Shown piece after piece: positions 19,469-30,811 of a stretch of 64,000 bases of DNA (position 1 is its first letter; every line of letters begins with the position of its first letter). The notes under the pieces are model-generated. The model did no database searches and was not told where the DNA came from. It saw nothing but the letters and a program-made list of their open reading frames with translations. The position numbers were made by a program, and so were the translations under genes. The stretch comes from Burkholderiaceae bacterium. GTDB taxonomy: Bacteria > Pseudomonadota > Gammaproteobacteria > Burkholderiales > Burkholderiaceae_B. The stretch covers positions 29,521 to 93,520 of the forward strand of contig JAOATE010000079.1 of NCBI GenBank assembly GCA_030158305.1. The letters run 5' to 3'.

Positions 19469-21333
19469 CTTGGCGCCACGCCTCCCTTGGGATTGCGCAA
19501 CAACCATTGGTCAAAGACTTTGCGCGCAATAGGGGCGGCCACACTCCCCCCCCAACCTGCATTTTCAACCAATACAGCGATGGCAATTTTGGGATCTTTG
19601 ACTGGAGCAAAAGCCATGAATAAAGCATGATCACGCAGACGCTCATCAATAGCACTACTTTGATACTTACCCCCGCGCAAACTGTACACCTGTGCAGTTC
19701 CTGTTTTACCAGCGGTTTGATAAGGCGCCCCCACAAAGGCTTGGCGAGCGGTGCCACTGACCGTGACATCCGCAAGGGCTCTCTTGACTGCCTGAACATT
19801 TTCGGGCTTCAAGGGAATGCGGTGTGAGGCTTCGGCCACAGTCAGTCGCTCTTCACCTGACGTTGGGTTTTTAATTGCCCGCACCAAATGCGGTTGCATA
19901 TAAGTCCCGTCATTTGCCAACACTGCGGTTGCCTGCGCGAGCTGCATCAAAGTGAAAGAGTTGTAACCTTGCCCCACCGCAACAGAAATCGTTTCCCCTG
20001 CAAACCAGCGTTGCTGTTCACGCTTTTTATAGGCATTCCTTTTCCACTCTGTCGAGGGCAGCACGCCCTTGCGCTCACCTTCGATATCAATGCCAGTGAT
20101 CTGACCAAACCCAAAAGGCTTCATAAAATCATGGAGTGCATTTACCCCAATTTCAGGTGCGAGCGAGTAAAAATAAGTATCAGATGAAACCACCAAGGCT
20201 TGGTGCATATCAATTGAGCCAAAATACGCTGAGCCCGCATTGCGGAAACGCTGACCACCAAACTCAAAATACCCTGGATCATTAATCCTGTCTGAAGCCC
20301 GTCTTTTATTGAGCTCCAATGCTGCGAGGGCCACAAAAGGCTTGTAGGTAGAACCAATAGGATAAGTCCCGTACACAGGACGATTAATCAAAGGGTGATC
20401 CGGCGATTCGTTCAGGCGACGCCAACTTTCCACATCAATGCCGTCGATAAATAAGTTGGGATCATAGGAGGGCTGCGACACAAAGGCCAGGACATCCCCT
20501 GTGGCCGGTTCAATCGCTACCAAGGCTCCTCGCTGATCTTTGAAGGCCTCTTCGGCGATTCGCTGAAGTTCCATATCAAGCGACAACACAAGGTTTGAGC
20601 CGGGGGTAGGATCCACCTTGCGAAGACGACGCACAGGCTTTCCACGCGCGGTGACCTCCACTTCCTCAAAACCAGTTTTGCCATGTAAAACCGACTCGTA
20701 GGTTTTTTCAATCCCTTTTTTTCCGATGATATCGGTACCGCGGTAATTACCAAGCTCGCCTTTGTCTTCGAGCATTGTCACATCGGATTCGGATATTCGG
20801 CCTACGTAGCCCACCACGTGTCCAGCAGCCTTGCCCTGGGGGTACTCACGCACCCAGCGGGCTCGCAACTCCACACCTGGAAAACGCAAAGAGTGCGCAG
20901 AAAACCAGGCAGCTTCCGTTTCGTTCAGATTGTTTCGCAGCACAATATTGGCATACCGCCCTGACTCGCTGACTCGGCGCTTAAAACGTCGCTGATCCGC
21001 GCTGCTGACATAAACGACTGGCGTCAAACGGCTCAGCATTTCGTCAAGATTACCTGCGCGACCGGGGACCACCTCGAGAGTAAAACTCAAATAATTGCGC
21101 GCCAGCACTTCGCCGTTGCGATCCACTATATCGCCTCTTCGGGGTGGAATGGGCAGAACCGCGATACGGTTGTTTTCAGCGCGCGCAGCAAGGCTTTCGT
21201 GTCGCTCAACCTGAAGCACCCAAAACCGCCAGCCTAGCAAACCAAAGCAAGCAATCGCAAGAATGCCTGCAACGACGGCTCTCAACAAAAAACGCCGCTT
21301 TTGATGTTGGTCTGTTTGCTTGAAATCAAACAT
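19465..21333 (-). CDS. mrdA: Penicillin-binding protein 2 (elongasome transpeptidase)
   Basis: Class B PBP that cross-links lateral-wall peptidoglycan. A single N-terminal membrane anchor (about residues 17-40) is followed by the pedestal domain with PPRRGDIVDRNGEVLARN, and by the transpeptidase domain with catalytic STYK (Ser328), SSD as the SxN-type motif and KTGTAQV. Length is 622 residues, typical. It lies between mreD and rodA in the standard mre-mrd order. Confidence 0.96.
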   Translation of the reverse strand: MFDFKQTDQHQKRRFLLRAVVAGILAIACFGLLGWRFWVLQVERHESLAARAENNRIAVLPIPPRRGDIVDRNGEVLARNYLSFTLEVVPGRAGNLDEMLSRLTPVVYVSSADQRRFKRRVSESGRYANIVLRNNLNETEAAWFSAHSLRFPGVELRARWVREYPQGKAAGHVVGYVGRISESDVTMLEDKGELGNYRGTDIIGKKGIEKTYESVLHGKTGFEEVEVTARGKPVRRLRKVDPTPGSNLVLSLDMELQRIAEEAFKDQRGALVAIEPATGDVLAFVSQPSYDPNLFIDGIDVESWRRLNESPDHPLINRPVYGTYPIGSTYKPFVALAALELNKRRASDRINDPGYFEFGGQRFRNAGSAYFGSIDMHQALVVSSDTYFYSLAPEIGVNALHDFMKPFGFGQITGIDIEGERKGVLPSTEWKRNAYKKREQQRWFAGETISVAVGQGYNSFTLMQLAQATAVLANDGTYMQPHLVRAIKNPTSGEERLTVAEASHRIPLKPENVQAVKRALADVTVSGTARQAFVGAPYQTAGKTGTAQVYSLRGGKYQSSAIDERLRDHALFMAFAPVKDPKIAIAVLVENAGWGGSVAAPIARKVFDQWLLRNPKGGVAPR

Positions 21334-21345
21334 AATGTGTCAAGC

Positions 21346-21870
21346 TCAAGCAGAGCCGCCTTCAGCATCATCCAAACGATGCTGAGGCAGTAAAAGCAAC
21401 CAGCTCACAAGCGGCCAACAGGCCGCGGTCAACAGCGCACTCAACAACCAAGACCAACCCGGCCAAGCACTCACCAAAAACGCGCCGATCAATACTGCGA
21501 CTAACTTTGTTCCTACAAAAACAGGTAACAAGTGAATAGCCTGCTGAAATAAATCAAAACGCAACACTCGACGTTGCATCGCCTGCGCACCATAAACAGT
21601 CAGCGTAAACATGAGCGCCTGCAAGCCAAGCGGCCCAACATCGTGCACATCGAGCGTCAGACCAAATAAAAAGGCCACCACCAACCCCACGCGCCTAGAG
21701 TCGCGAAGAGACCAAAAAGTAATCACCACCAACAGTAACTCCGGAGCCGCATGCCAGACTCTCCATGGCAGCAAGGACACAATCCAGACCAACAGCATGG
21801 TGGCCCAGACATAGCCTGCTCCCATCGTTGCCTCGAGAGACTCGGGACCCACAGCATGGGCCATTGGCAT
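21346..21870 (-). CDS. mreD: Rod shape-determining protein MreD
   Basis: Small integral membrane protein of the elongasome with five or six hydrophobic segments. FGLTLDVHDVGPLGLQALMFTL is the MreD signature (usually GLxxDxxxxxxLGxxAL). I place the start at ATG 21870 (MPMAHAVGPES), 11 bases after the mreC stop; the frame is open back to 22110 but that part overlaps mreC and is not MreD-like. No strong ribosome site is seen, so coupling to mreC is likely. About 174 residues. Confidence 0.88.
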   Translation of the reverse strand: MPMAHAVGPESLEATMGAGYVWATMLLVWIVSLLPWRVWHAAPELLLVVITFWSLRDSRRVGLVVAFLFGLTLDVHDVGPLGLQALMFTLTVYGAQAMQRRVLRFDLFQQAIHLLPVFVGTKLVAVLIGAFLVSAWPGWSWLLSALLTAACWPLVSWLLLLPQHRLDDAEGGSA

Positions 21871-21880
21871 AGGAGGTCGT

Positions 21881-22798
21881 TTACTTGGTCTTGTCTGTCG
21901 CACCTGCAAGCTCCGTCGATGATGTGGCAGCCGCTGAAGGTAATGACGTGAGGCCATCACCAACCGGAACTTGTAAGACCAAGAAATGTCGATAACGTTC
22001 CGGATGTGATGCAGGTTGTGCTTCGGCTCGCGCAAAACCAGAAGCAGGATTGCGCTCAACGTGATCAATGCGGCCAACGGCAAGCCCTGCGGGAAACACG
22101 CCACCCACACCGCTAGTTACAAGTTGATCACCTTCACGAATATCTGCATCCGAAGAAAAATAGCGGACCTCAACCTTTCCGGGGGAGCTTGAGCCGAAGG
22201 CAATCAATCTCAAGCCATTGCGCAGCACCTGCACGGGAATAGACACAATCTCATCCGTCAGCATGGCTGCCTCAGAGGTCATGGGTGTGACGCGCGTAAT
22301 TTGCCCCACTACACCACTCTCATCAATCACTGGCATGCCTTGCGCAATACCCGCACGACTCCCTTTATTGAACACAATACGCCGAGTAAAGGCGTTAACC
22401 GGCTCATATAAGACCTCAACCACAACCGTTGGCCGGTCTACTGCCGTTTCAAGCACACCTAACAGGCGTCTGAGTTGAGTATTTTCAGCAGAAAGCAAGG
22501 CTGCATTGGCTGAAACTTGCGCCAAAGCAATGCGTTGGCGTTGCAAGGCTTCATTTTCCGACTTGATGAGCGCTGCCGCATTGACCCATTCATTGAACAT
22601 CGTGAGCATGTCACGTGGAAACAAGACCGCTCGCTGAAAAGGGTAGAGCGAGGTCGCAATCACCTGTCGAACAGGATTGGTCTTATTCCATGTCGCGTCT
22701 GTAAACAACAGGACAATAGAGATGAGAACCAAAAAGGTTAAGGTGACTTCGGCGGCAGGGCCGCGCCGAAAAAGCCGAAGGGTGACGTGTCGTTGCAT
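21881..22798 (-). CDS. mreC: Rod shape-determining protein MreC
   Basis: Periplasmic scaffold of the elongasome, 305 residues. A membrane anchor (residues about 17-35, VTLTFLVLISIVLLF) precedes a coiled-coil stretch (ALIKSENEALQRQRIALAQ) and a paired beta-barrel domain with VVEVLYEPVNAFTRRIVFNKG and GMPVIDESGVVGQI. The C-terminal tail is rich in Ser, Thr and Ala. It follows mreB by 43 bases. Confidence 0.95.
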   Translation of the reverse strand: MQRHVTLRLFRRGPAAEVTLTFLVLISIVLLFTDATWNKTNPVRQVIATSLYPFQRAVLFPRDMLTMFNEWVNAAALIKSENEALQRQRIALAQVSANAALLSAENTQLRRLLGVLETAVDRPTVVVEVLYEPVNAFTRRIVFNKGSRAGIAQGMPVIDESGVVGQITRVTPMTSEAAMLTDEIVSIPVQVLRNGLRLIAFGSSSPGKVEVRYFSSDADIREGDQLVTSGVGGVFPAGLAVGRIDHVERNPASGFARAEAQPASHPERYRHFLVLQVPVGDGLTSLPSAAATSSTELAGATDKTK

Positions 22799-22841
22799 CA
22801 GAGCTCAGTACAAAGCCACCCGAACCAAACAGCCAGGTTGA

Positions 22842-23930
<1,089 letters not shown>

Positions 23931-23949
23931 TTAGCCCTCCATCATAACT

Positions 23950-23955
23950 TATAAT
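23950..23955 (+). promoter_or_regulatory. Candidate -10 box for gatCAB
   Basis: A consensus TATAAT lies 80 bases upstream of gatC in the mreB-gatC divergent region. No convincing -35 is placed 16-18 bases before it, so the call rests on the -10 alone. Confidence 0.35.
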
Positions 23956-24034
23956 TCCCTGACAACGGCAAGATTTGCTCTCGTCAAGCCCGGAAAGTCA
24001 CGGGCCGACTCCCTGAATGGATTAAACCTGTCTT

Positions 24035-24343
24035 ATGGCCCTCACCGACCAAGAAGTCGCCCGTATCGCCCGCCTGGCAAGGCTTCATTTAAGCCCGGAT
24101 CAACAGGCGCAGGCTCAGACCGACCTGAATAAAATTCTCGGCATCATCGAAACACTCCAGTCTGTCGACACCACGGGCGTAGAGCCTTTGGCGCACCCGC
24201 TTGCCTCGATCTCAGATGTTCACCTGCGTCTACGCGAGGATGTGGTCACTGAAATTTCCTCCACTGAACGACGTGCAGCACTGATGGCGAATGCCCCGGG
24301 CGCCTCTGAAGGCTTGTTCTTGGTTCCAAAGGTAATTGAATAA
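24035..24343 (+). CDS. gatC: Asp-tRNA(Asn)/Glu-tRNA(Gln) amidotransferase subunit C
   Basis: Small subunit that stabilises GatA-GatB. The 102-residue sequence opens [19 protein letters not shown] and contains [26 protein letters not shown], both typical. It is first in a gatCAB operon. Confidence 0.95.
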   Translation: MALTDQEVARIARLARLHLSPDQQAQAQTDLNKILGIIETLQSVDTTGVEPLAHPLASISDVHLRLREDVVTEISSTERRAALMANAPGASEGLFLVPKVIE

Positions 24344-24344
24344 G

Positions 24345-25877
24345 ATGTCCAACGCCCTCCAGCTCTACCCCAGCATTTCAGCCTTGAGCCAGGCACTGGC
24401 CAAGCACCAGCTCAGTGCGACCGAGCTCGCCCAAGACTGCCTCAATCACATTGAGGCGCAAACTGCGCTAAACGCCTTTGTTCACGTCGATGCAGAGCTC
24501 ACACTCGCCCAGGCGCGCCAAGCCGACGCAATACTCGCCGCTGGCACTGGCAACATCTTGACCGGGCTACCCATCGCCCACAAAGACGTCTTTGTGACCC
24601 AAGGTTGGCGCAGCACTGCGGGCAGCAACATGCTCAAGCTTTACACCAGCCCATTTGATGCCACAGTGGTTCATCAGCTACGCGCAGCAGGCTGTGTCAC
24701 GCTTGGAAAACTTAATTGCGACGAATTCGCCATGGGCTCAGGCAACAAGCACTCGGCTTTTGGACCTACACACAACCCTTGGGATACCTCTGCTGTACCA
24801 GGTGGCTCCTCCGGCGCCTCAGCGGCTGCCGTAGCAGCCAAACTCGTCATTGCCGCCACAGGTACAGACACAGGTGGCTCTGTTCGCCAGCCTGCGGCCC
24901 TCTGCGGGGTCAGCGGGATCAAACCCACCTATGGCGCGGTCTCTCGCTATGGCATGATCGCCTACGGCTCAAGCCTGGATCAAGCCGGCCCATTGGCCAG
25001 CAGTGCCCTTGACCTCGTTGATCTGCTTGATGTCATGAGTGGCTTTGACAGCAAAGACTCCACCAGTGCAGAACACTGCAAAGGCGTTCCCAACGCACCC
25101 GGTCGTATTCGGGCTGAGTTCAACCGCGCCGATGCCGACTTTAGCAGCAGCGCCTCTCAGCCTCTCAAAGGCCTAAGGATTGGCGTACCAAAGGAATTCT
25201 TTGGGGACGGGCTCTCGAACGACGTCGCCCAAGCGATCGAAGCCGCGTTGCAGCAGTTTGAAAAACTGGGTGCTCAGCGTGTCGATATTTCCTTGCCACG
25301 CACAGAGCTTTCCATTCCCGCCTATTACGTTATCGCGCCTGCAGAAGCATCCAGCAACCTCTCCCGCTATGATGGTGTGCGCTACGGACATCGCAGCGAG
25401 TCCTACTCGGATCTCGCTGACATGACGGCTCGCTCGCGCGCCGAAGGTTTTGGCTCAGAGGTCAAGCGCCGTATTCTGATTGGAACGTACGTCCTGTCAC
25501 ATGGTTACTATGATGCCTACTACCTGCAGGCGCAACGTTTGCGCCGCATGATTGTGGATGATTTCCAAGCTGCACTGACACAACAGTGTGATGTGATCAT
25601 GGGTCCTGTCACACCTACGGTCGCTCCACCCATCGAGCAAAATCAAAATGATCCGACTGCCGACTGGCTAGCCGATATCTACACTTTGGGCCTCAATCTC
25701 GCAGGCTTGCCAGGCATGTCGATTCCCTGCGGTTTTGGTCCGGGCGCCTCCGGCAAACCCTTGCCAATCGGTTTACAAATTATTGGTAACTATTTCGACG
25801 AAGGGCGACTGTTGGCCGTCGCCCATCAGTTTCAGCAAGTCACGGACTGGCATCAACGCGTTGCGGGGCAAGCATAA
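24345..25877 (+). CDS. gatA: Asp-tRNA(Asn)/Glu-tRNA(Gln) amidotransferase subunit A
   Basis: Glutaminase subunit that releases ammonia for transamidation of misacylated tRNA. The amidase Ser-cisSer-Lys triad is visible as Lys80 (IAHKDVF), Ser155 (GGSSGAS) and Ser179 (GTDTGGS). The ATG at 24345 follows the gatC stop by one base; an in-frame TTG at 24336 overlaps gatC and is less likely. About 510 residues, with a Ser-rich insertion around residues 230-275 ([20 protein letters not shown]) that is longer than in many GatA proteins. Confidence 0.95.
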   Translation: MSNALQLYPSISALSQALAKHQLSATELAQDCLNHIEAQTALNAFVHVDAELTLAQARQADAILAAGTGNILTGLPIAHKDVFVTQGWRSTAGSNMLKLYTSPFDATVVHQLRAAGCVTLGKLNCDEFAMGSGNKHSAFGPTHNPWDTSAVPGGSSGASAAAVAAKLVIAATGTDTGGSVRQPAALCGVSGIKPTYGAVSRYGMIAYGSSLDQAGPLASSALDLVDLLDVMSGFDSKDSTSAEHCKGVPNAPGRIRAEFNRADADFSSSASQPLKGLRIGVPKEFFGDGLSNDVAQAIEAALQQFEKLGAQRVDISLPRTELSIPAYYVIAPAEASSNLSRYDGVRYGHRSESYSDLADMTARSRAEGFGSEVKRRILIGTYVLSHGYYDAYYLQAQRLRRMIVDDFQAALTQQCDVIMGPVTPTVAPPIEQNQNDPTADWLADIYTLGLNLAGLPGMSIPCGFGPGASGKPLPIGLQIIGNYFDEGRLLAVAHQFQQVTDWHQRVAGQA

Positions 25878-27334
25878 TGGCATGGGAAATCGTGATCGGA
25901 CTGGAAACGCATACCCAGCTTTCGACTCAAACCAAAATTTTTTCAGGTAGCTCCACGCGATACGGCGCTTTACCCAATACACAGGCCAACGAAGTCGACT
26001 TAGCGTTGCCTGGCTCGCTGCCCGTCATGAACCGCGCGGCCGTCGATCGAGCGATTCGTCTGGGTTTGGCTGTAGGTGCGACCATTGCACCTCGGTCCAT
26101 TTTTGCGCGCAAAAACTACTTTTATCCCGACTCTCCAAAAAACTACCAAATTAGCCAGTTTGAGATCCCTGTTGTCCAAGGCGGCTCCATTAGTTTTTTT
26201 GTGGGTGATCAGGAAAAAACAGTCAATCTGACTCGCGCCCACCTCGAAGAAGATGCCGGCAAATCCATGCATGATGACTTTGTGGGTCCGCATGGTGAAT
26301 CCTCCTCAGGCATTGACCTCAACCGCGCGGGCACGCCTCTGCTTGAGATCGTGTCGGAGCCGGAAATGCGCTCTGCTGCCGAAGCCGTTGCCTACGCCAA
26401 AGCCTTGCATAGCCTGGTCATGTGGCTAGGGATTTGTGATGGCAACATGCAAGAGGGCTCATTCCGCATTGATGCAAACGTCTCTGTTCGCCCTGTTGGC
26501 CAACAAGAATTCGGCACACGCTGCGAGATCAAAAACGTCAACTCCTTCAAGTTTCTCGAGCGCGCCATTCAATATGAAGTCCGACGCCAAATTGAGCTGA
26601 TTGAAGATGGGGGTCGCGTGGTTCAAGAGACACGCTTATATGACTCTGAGCGTGACGAAACACGCAGTATGCGTAGTAAAGAAGACGCGCATGACTATCG
26701 CTATTTCCCCGACCCTGACCTCCCACCGCTGGTGATTGCCCAGGATTGGATTGAGTCCGTGCGCCAAACGATGCCAGAACTACCGGCAGCCTTGCGTGCT
26801 CGATTTATCTCTGAGTTTGGCCTGACACCCGTGGATGCCGCTCAGCTGTCGATCAGCCGTGATCTCGCCGCGTATTTTGAAAGCGTCAACGCAGCGCTGC
26901 CCGCCGGCCAAGCCAAGCTTGTCGCGAACTGGATCATGGGTGAGGTCTCTGCGACGCTCAATCGAGAAGAAAAAGACATCACCGAATCACCGGTTTCAGC
27001 CGTAGCGCTTGCAGCGCTTCTAAGCCGCATCATTGATGGCACCGTCTCAAACAAAATTGCCCGCGATGTGTTTGCTGCAATGTGGGCAGGCGAACTGGAT
27101 GGCAATCCCGATGCCATTATTCAAGCCAAAGGTCTGACACAAATCAGTGATTCGGGCGCCATTGCTGCCATGGTGGATGCGGTACTCAATGACAACCCTG
27201 CAATTGTGGCGGAATACCGGGCCGGCAAACAAAAGGCCTTTAACTCGCTTGTTGGCCAGATTATGAAAGCGGCCAAAGGCAAAGCCAACCCCCAGCAGGT
27301 CAACGACCTCCTGAAGGCTAAGCTAGACAGTTAA
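25877..27334 (+). CDS. gatB: Asp-tRNA(Asn)/Glu-tRNA(Gln) amidotransferase subunit B
   Basis: Kinase/transamidase subunit, 485 residues. Family motifs: [15 protein letters not shown], a [18 protein letters not shown] segment, [12 protein letters not shown], and [18 protein letters not shown]. The C-terminal YqeY-like tail domain ends [15 protein letters not shown]. The ATG overlaps the gatA TAA by one base. The 3' end overlaps the convergent pyrE stop by 4 bases. Presence of gatCAB implies indirect synthesis of Gln-tRNA and/or Asn-tRNA. Confidence 0.96.
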   Translation: MAWEIVIGLETHTQLSTQTKIFSGSSTRYGALPNTQANEVDLALPGSLPVMNRAAVDRAIRLGLAVGATIAPRSIFARKNYFYPDSPKNYQISQFEIPVVQGGSISFFVGDQEKTVNLTRAHLEEDAGKSMHDDFVGPHGESSSGIDLNRAGTPLLEIVSEPEMRSAAEAVAYAKALHSLVMWLGICDGNMQEGSFRIDANVSVRPVGQQEFGTRCEIKNVNSFKFLERAIQYEVRRQIELIEDGGRVVQETRLYDSERDETRSMRSKEDAHDYRYFPDPDLPPLVIAQDWIESVRQTMPELPAALRARFISEFGLTPVDAAQLSISRDLAAYFESVNAALPAGQAKLVANWIMGEVSATLNREEKDITESPVSAVALAALLSRIIDGTVSNKIARDVFAAMWAGELDGNPDAIIQAKGLTQISDSGAIAAMVDAVLNDNPAIVAEYRAGKQKAFNSLVGQIMKAAKGKANPQQVNDLLKAKLDS

Positions 27335-28002
27335 ATACCGTAACGCTCTCGATACGCCAACACCGCCTCGCGGTGTTCGGCGAATTCGGCGTTTTTTTCA
27401 AGCAGCGCCAGGATATCAGTGAGAGAAGCAATGCTGACCACTGGCAAGCCATAGCGCTGCTGAACCTCTTGGACGGCCGAATGGGGTGAAAGGGCGCCAT
27501 CTGGCCCCGCGCGCTCCATCCGATCCATCGCGATCAGCACTGCGCAAGGCTCTGCACCAGCCGCACGAATGATTTCAACAGACTCGCGCACCGACGTACC
27601 CGCTGTAATCACATCATCAATGATCACGACTTTTCCCTTGAGTGGAGCACCCACCAGCACACCGCCCTCACCGTGATCTTTGGCTTCTTTGCGGTTGTAG
27701 GCGAAGGGCACATCGCGCCCCTGTAGTCCTGCGTGCGATGCCAGGGCAACCGAAGTGGCCGTTGCCAAGGGAATGCCCTTGTAAGCGGGCCCAAACAACA
27801 TATCAAAAGGCAACTTGGAGTCAACCAGTGCCTGAGCATAAAATTGCGCAAGCTTGCCGACAGAGGCTCCAGTGTTGAAAAGCCCAGCATTAAAAAAGTA
27901 GGGGCTTGTGCGGCCAGACTTAGTCACAAAACTACCAAAGCGCAGCACGCCCTCTTTTAAGGCAAACTGCACAAACTCTCGACGATCAGCACCTAGCGAC
28001 AT
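27331..28002 (-). CDS. pyrE: Orotate phosphoribosyltransferase
   Basis: Converts orotate and PRPP to orotidine monophosphate in pyrimidine synthesis. The 223-residue protein shows [14 protein letters not shown] near residue 30, [10 protein letters not shown], the KDHGEGG flexible loop and the PRPP motif [13 protein letters not shown] (residues 125-137). Convergent with gatB, sharing a TTAA that gives both stop codons. Confidence 0.96.
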   Translation of the reverse strand: MSLGADRREFVQFALKEGVLRFGSFVTKSGRTSPYFFNAGLFNTGASVGKLAQFYAQALVDSKLPFDMLFGPAYKGIPLATATSVALASHAGLQGRDVPFAYNRKEAKDHGEGGVLVGAPLKGKVVIIDDVITAGTSVRESVEIIRAAGAEPCAVLIAMDRMERAGPDGALSPHSAVQEVQQRYGLPVVSIASLTDILALLEKNAEFAEHREAVLAYRERYGI

Positions 28003-28068
28003 AGCATTCCTTTCTGTTTCGACTCGACTTTAAACCCGTACATTATCTCACCGACTAGGAGTTCTGCC

Positions 28069-28869
28069 TTGCTGCGCATCACCTCACTGAACCTCAATGG
28101 CATTCGCTCCGCCTATAACAAAGGCCTGCTTGAATGGCTGAAATCACATCAGGCGGATATTCTTTGTCTTCAGGAGCTCAAAGCGCATCTGGCGGACATT
28201 CAGCAGGACTACCAACATCCTCTGGACTACACAGGTCATTTTTGCGCGGCTGAAAAGAAAGGCTACAGCGGGGTCGGTCTCTATTTAAAACAGCAGCCAG
28301 AGCGTGTGCTCTCCGGAATCGACTGCCCAGAATTTGATCAAGAAGGTCGCGTCATTCGTGCAGACTGGTCCAACCTGACCGTTGTCAGCGCTTACCTTCC
28401 CTCGGGCTCAAGCGGGCCAGAAAGACAGGAAGCCAAGTTTCGCTTCCTCGCTAAATTTGGTCCTTGGCTACAAGCCATGATGGACGATCATAAAAAGACT
28501 AAGCGTGAGTACGTAATCTGTGCTGATTGGAATATCGCACACAAAGAAATCGACCTCAAAAACTGGAAATCCAATCAGAAAAACTCTGGCTTCACTCCTG
28601 AGGAGCGTGCCTGGGTGACGCATACCCTAGAGGAAATCGGCTTTGTAGATGTCTTTAGAACCCTCGACCCAAGCCCGGAGCAATACACGTGGTGGAGCAA
28701 CCGTGGACAGGCCTGGGCCAAGAACGTGGGCTGGCGTCTGGACTATCAACTCGCCACGCCGGGGATTGCTTCACTGGCGCGCTCAACCAGCATTTACAAA
28801 GACGAACGTTTTTCTGATCATGCACCGTTCACCATCGATTATGACTTTACACTCGGGGCGATAGATTAA
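28069..28869 (+). CDS. xthA: Exodeoxyribonuclease III (AP endonuclease)
   Basis: Exonuclease III-type AP endonuclease, 266 residues. Metal and catalytic motifs: LNLNGIRSA near the N-terminus, LQELKAH, DWNIAHKEIDLKNW and SDHAPF at the C-terminus. The start is TTG at 28069, supported by AGGAG 8 bases upstream and by alignment to the family N-terminus (LRITSLNLNGIR). Acts in base-excision repair, complementing MutY. Divergent from pyrE. Confidence 0.93.
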   Translation: MLRITSLNLNGIRSAYNKGLLEWLKSHQADILCLQELKAHLADIQQDYQHPLDYTGHFCAAEKKGYSGVGLYLKQQPERVLSGIDCPEFDQEGRVIRADWSNLTVVSAYLPSGSSGPERQEAKFRFLAKFGPWLQAMMDDHKKTKREYVICADWNIAHKEIDLKNWKSNQKNSGFTPEERAWVTHTLEEIGFVDVFRTLDPSPEQYTWWSNRGQAWAKNVGWRLDYQLATPGIASLARSTSIYKDERFSDHAPFTIDYDFTLGAID

Positions 28870-28895
28870 AGCCGTCCGGACTTAAACGCAGCGCG

Positions 28896-30191
28896 TCACA
28901 CTCCCGCGGCATCAATCCGCTCAATGTCGCGGCGACGCCACCACAACAGCAACAAACCTGGCAGCGCAATCCCGACCGTCATCAAGAAAAAAGTCGGCCA
29001 TCCTGCGAACAGCACCAAAGGCGGAGTCAGCGGTCCTGCCAGGTAAGTACGACCCACCGCAGACAGCGCCGACAACAAGGCAAACTGCGTGGCAGAAAAC
29101 TCTCGGTTACACAGTCCCATCAACAAGGCGACAAACGCAGCCGTACCCATGCCCCCACACAAGTTCTCAAGTCCCACACCTGCAGCCATCAAGAAGACGC
29201 TATGCGGCCCCACAGAAATGACCCAGAAGCCAAGATTGGAGAGTGCCTGCAGCAAACCAAACAGCATTAACGATCGGTAGAGTCCTAATTTCGCCATCAG
29301 CGCACCGCCCGTCAGCGCACCCACGATCGTCGCCGTCAAACCCAACAACTTATTCACCGTTCCAACCTCGGTCGCCGTATACCCCGCGGCACGCAACAGA
29401 AACGTCGTGGAGAGTGCGCCCGCGAATGCATCACCGAGCTTGTAGAGGACAATTAATAGCAAGACTGTAAGGGCTTCGGGACGACCGAAAAACTCCTTGA
29501 AGGGTTCAAATACCGCCCTCGAAAGCGAGCGTGGCGTCTGCGCGGGAACCTCCGGCTCCGGGGCCCAGAGCGTGGCGAGCGCCACCACCAACATCAACGC
29601 CCCCATCAGCATATAGGTATAGCCCCAGCCCAACCACTGATCCGCCAAAATCAATGCCAGCCCGCCGGAGGTCAGCATTGCAAGCCGATAGCCGAGGACA
29701 GATAAAGCCGCACCGGCCCCTCTTTCTTCTTTGCGCAGCACATCGCTACGGTAAGCATCAAAAGCAATATCCTGGGTTGCGGAACAAAACGCTACGGCGA
29801 CTGCAAGTAAGGCAAGTGGCAAAAGACTCTGACCTGGAGACATCAAACCCATTGCCATGATGCCGAGCGCGAGCAACACCTGCATCACTAACATCCATCC
29901 TCGCCTACGGCCCAAAAATGGTGGCGCATAACGATCAATCAGCGGGGCCCAGAGAAACTTGAGTGTGTACGCCGTTCCCACCAAGGTCAAAAATCCAATT
30001 TCTTGAAGGGAGACTTGCTCAAGCGTTGCCCACGCTTGCAACGTTCCACCCGTTAAAGCCAGAGGCAAGCCACTCGCAAAGCCAAGCGCCAACAAAGGTG
30101 CAACGCGTTTACTGGTATAGAGTTTTGAAGCAGGAATTGTCTGAGTTTCAGCCTCTGGTTGCGGCGGGCGCTGAGCGTTCATGCGGCTCAC
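28896..30191 (-). CDS. ampG: AmpG-family muropeptide permease
   Basis: MFS transporter that imports anhydro-muropeptides for wall recycling. The 431-residue protein has about 12 hydrophobic segments; LALGFASGLPLALTGGTLQAW and DRYAPPFLGRRRGWML are AmpG hallmarks, as is the ATQDIAFDAYRSDVL segment. The GTG at 30191 forms a GTGA overlap with the metW stop; an ATG at 30182 is the alternative. Placement after metW is conserved in many betaproteobacteria (from general knowledge). Confidence 0.92.
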   Translation of the reverse strand: MSRMNAQRPPQPEAETQTIPASKLYTSKRVAPLLALGFASGLPLALTGGTLQAWATLEQVSLQEIGFLTLVGTAYTLKFLWAPLIDRYAPPFLGRRRGWMLVMQVLLALGIMAMGLMSPGQSLLPLALLAVAVAFCSATQDIAFDAYRSDVLRKEERGAGAALSVLGYRLAMLTSGGLALILADQWLGWGYTYMLMGALMLVVALATLWAPEPEVPAQTPRSLSRAVFEPFKEFFGRPEALTVLLLIVLYKLGDAFAGALSTTFLLRAAGYTATEVGTVNKLLGLTATIVGALTGGALMAKLGLYRSLMLFGLLQALSNLGFWVISVGPHSVFLMAAGVGLENLCGGMGTAAFVALLMGLCNREFSATQFALLSALSAVGRTYLAGPLTPPLVLFAGWPTFFLMTVGIALPGLLLLWWRRRDIERIDAAGV

Positions 30192-30811
30192 CTTGCCGTA
30201 AATCGATACGCAGCAAGCGTGCTGCGCCAGCCCGCGAACATCTTCACCTCGTGCTGATCATTAAAGGTGGCACGTTCAAGGATGGTGAACTCAAGGGTAT
30301 TGGCCAAGCGCTCAAAATCCTTGAGCGTACAAAGGTGGATATTGGGGGTGTTGTACCAGTCATACGGCATCTGCCCCGTGACAGGCATACGACCACGCAA
30401 AATCGACCAGCCGTGAGGCCAATAACCAAAATTGGGAAAAGAAACGATTCCCTCGCGGGCCACACGCGCCATCTCGCGCAAAATGTGCTCCGTATTATGC
30501 ATAGACTGTAGCGTCTGAGACAATACGACCGTATCAAACTGCTGATCGTCAAACATCGCCAAACCGTCTTCGAGGTTTTGCTGAATCACATGCACACCGC
30601 GTTGCACACAGCTCAAGACGCGGTCATCGCTGATTTCAACGCCCACACCCTGCACGTTTTTAGATTGCTGCAAATGTGCAAGCAATACACCATCACCGCA
30701 ACCCAAATCCAACACTCGACTATTGGGCTGCACCCACTGCGCGATCCGCGCCAAATCCCCGCGCAGATCACCTTCCATTGTTTGACCACTCAGCATTTGT
30801 TGCTCATTCAT
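30188..30811 (-). CDS. metW: MetW, methionine biosynthesis methyltransferase-like protein
   Basis: SAM-dependent methyltransferase-fold protein of 207 residues, required with MetX for homoserine acylation in several proteobacteria. Motif [13 protein letters not shown] and [18 protein letters not shown] fit the family, as does [17 protein letters not shown]. Its ATG overlaps the metX stop (ATGA), so the two are translationally coupled and share the upstream SAM-II element. Confidence 0.95.
   Translation of the reverse strand: MNEQQMLSGQTMEGDLRGDLARIAQWVQPNSRVLDLGCGDGVLLAHLQQSKNVQGVGVEISDDRVLSCVQRGVHVIQQNLEDGLAMFDDQQFDTVVLSQTLQSMHNTEHILREMARVAREGIVSFPNFGYWPHGWSILRGRMPVTGQMPYDWYNTPNIHLCTLKDFERLANTLEFTILERATFNDQHEVKMFAGWRSTLAAYRFTAR

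Noticed and set aside
29963..30511. Plus-strand open frame of 182 codons
   Set aside because: Antisense to ampG and metW, both well supported.
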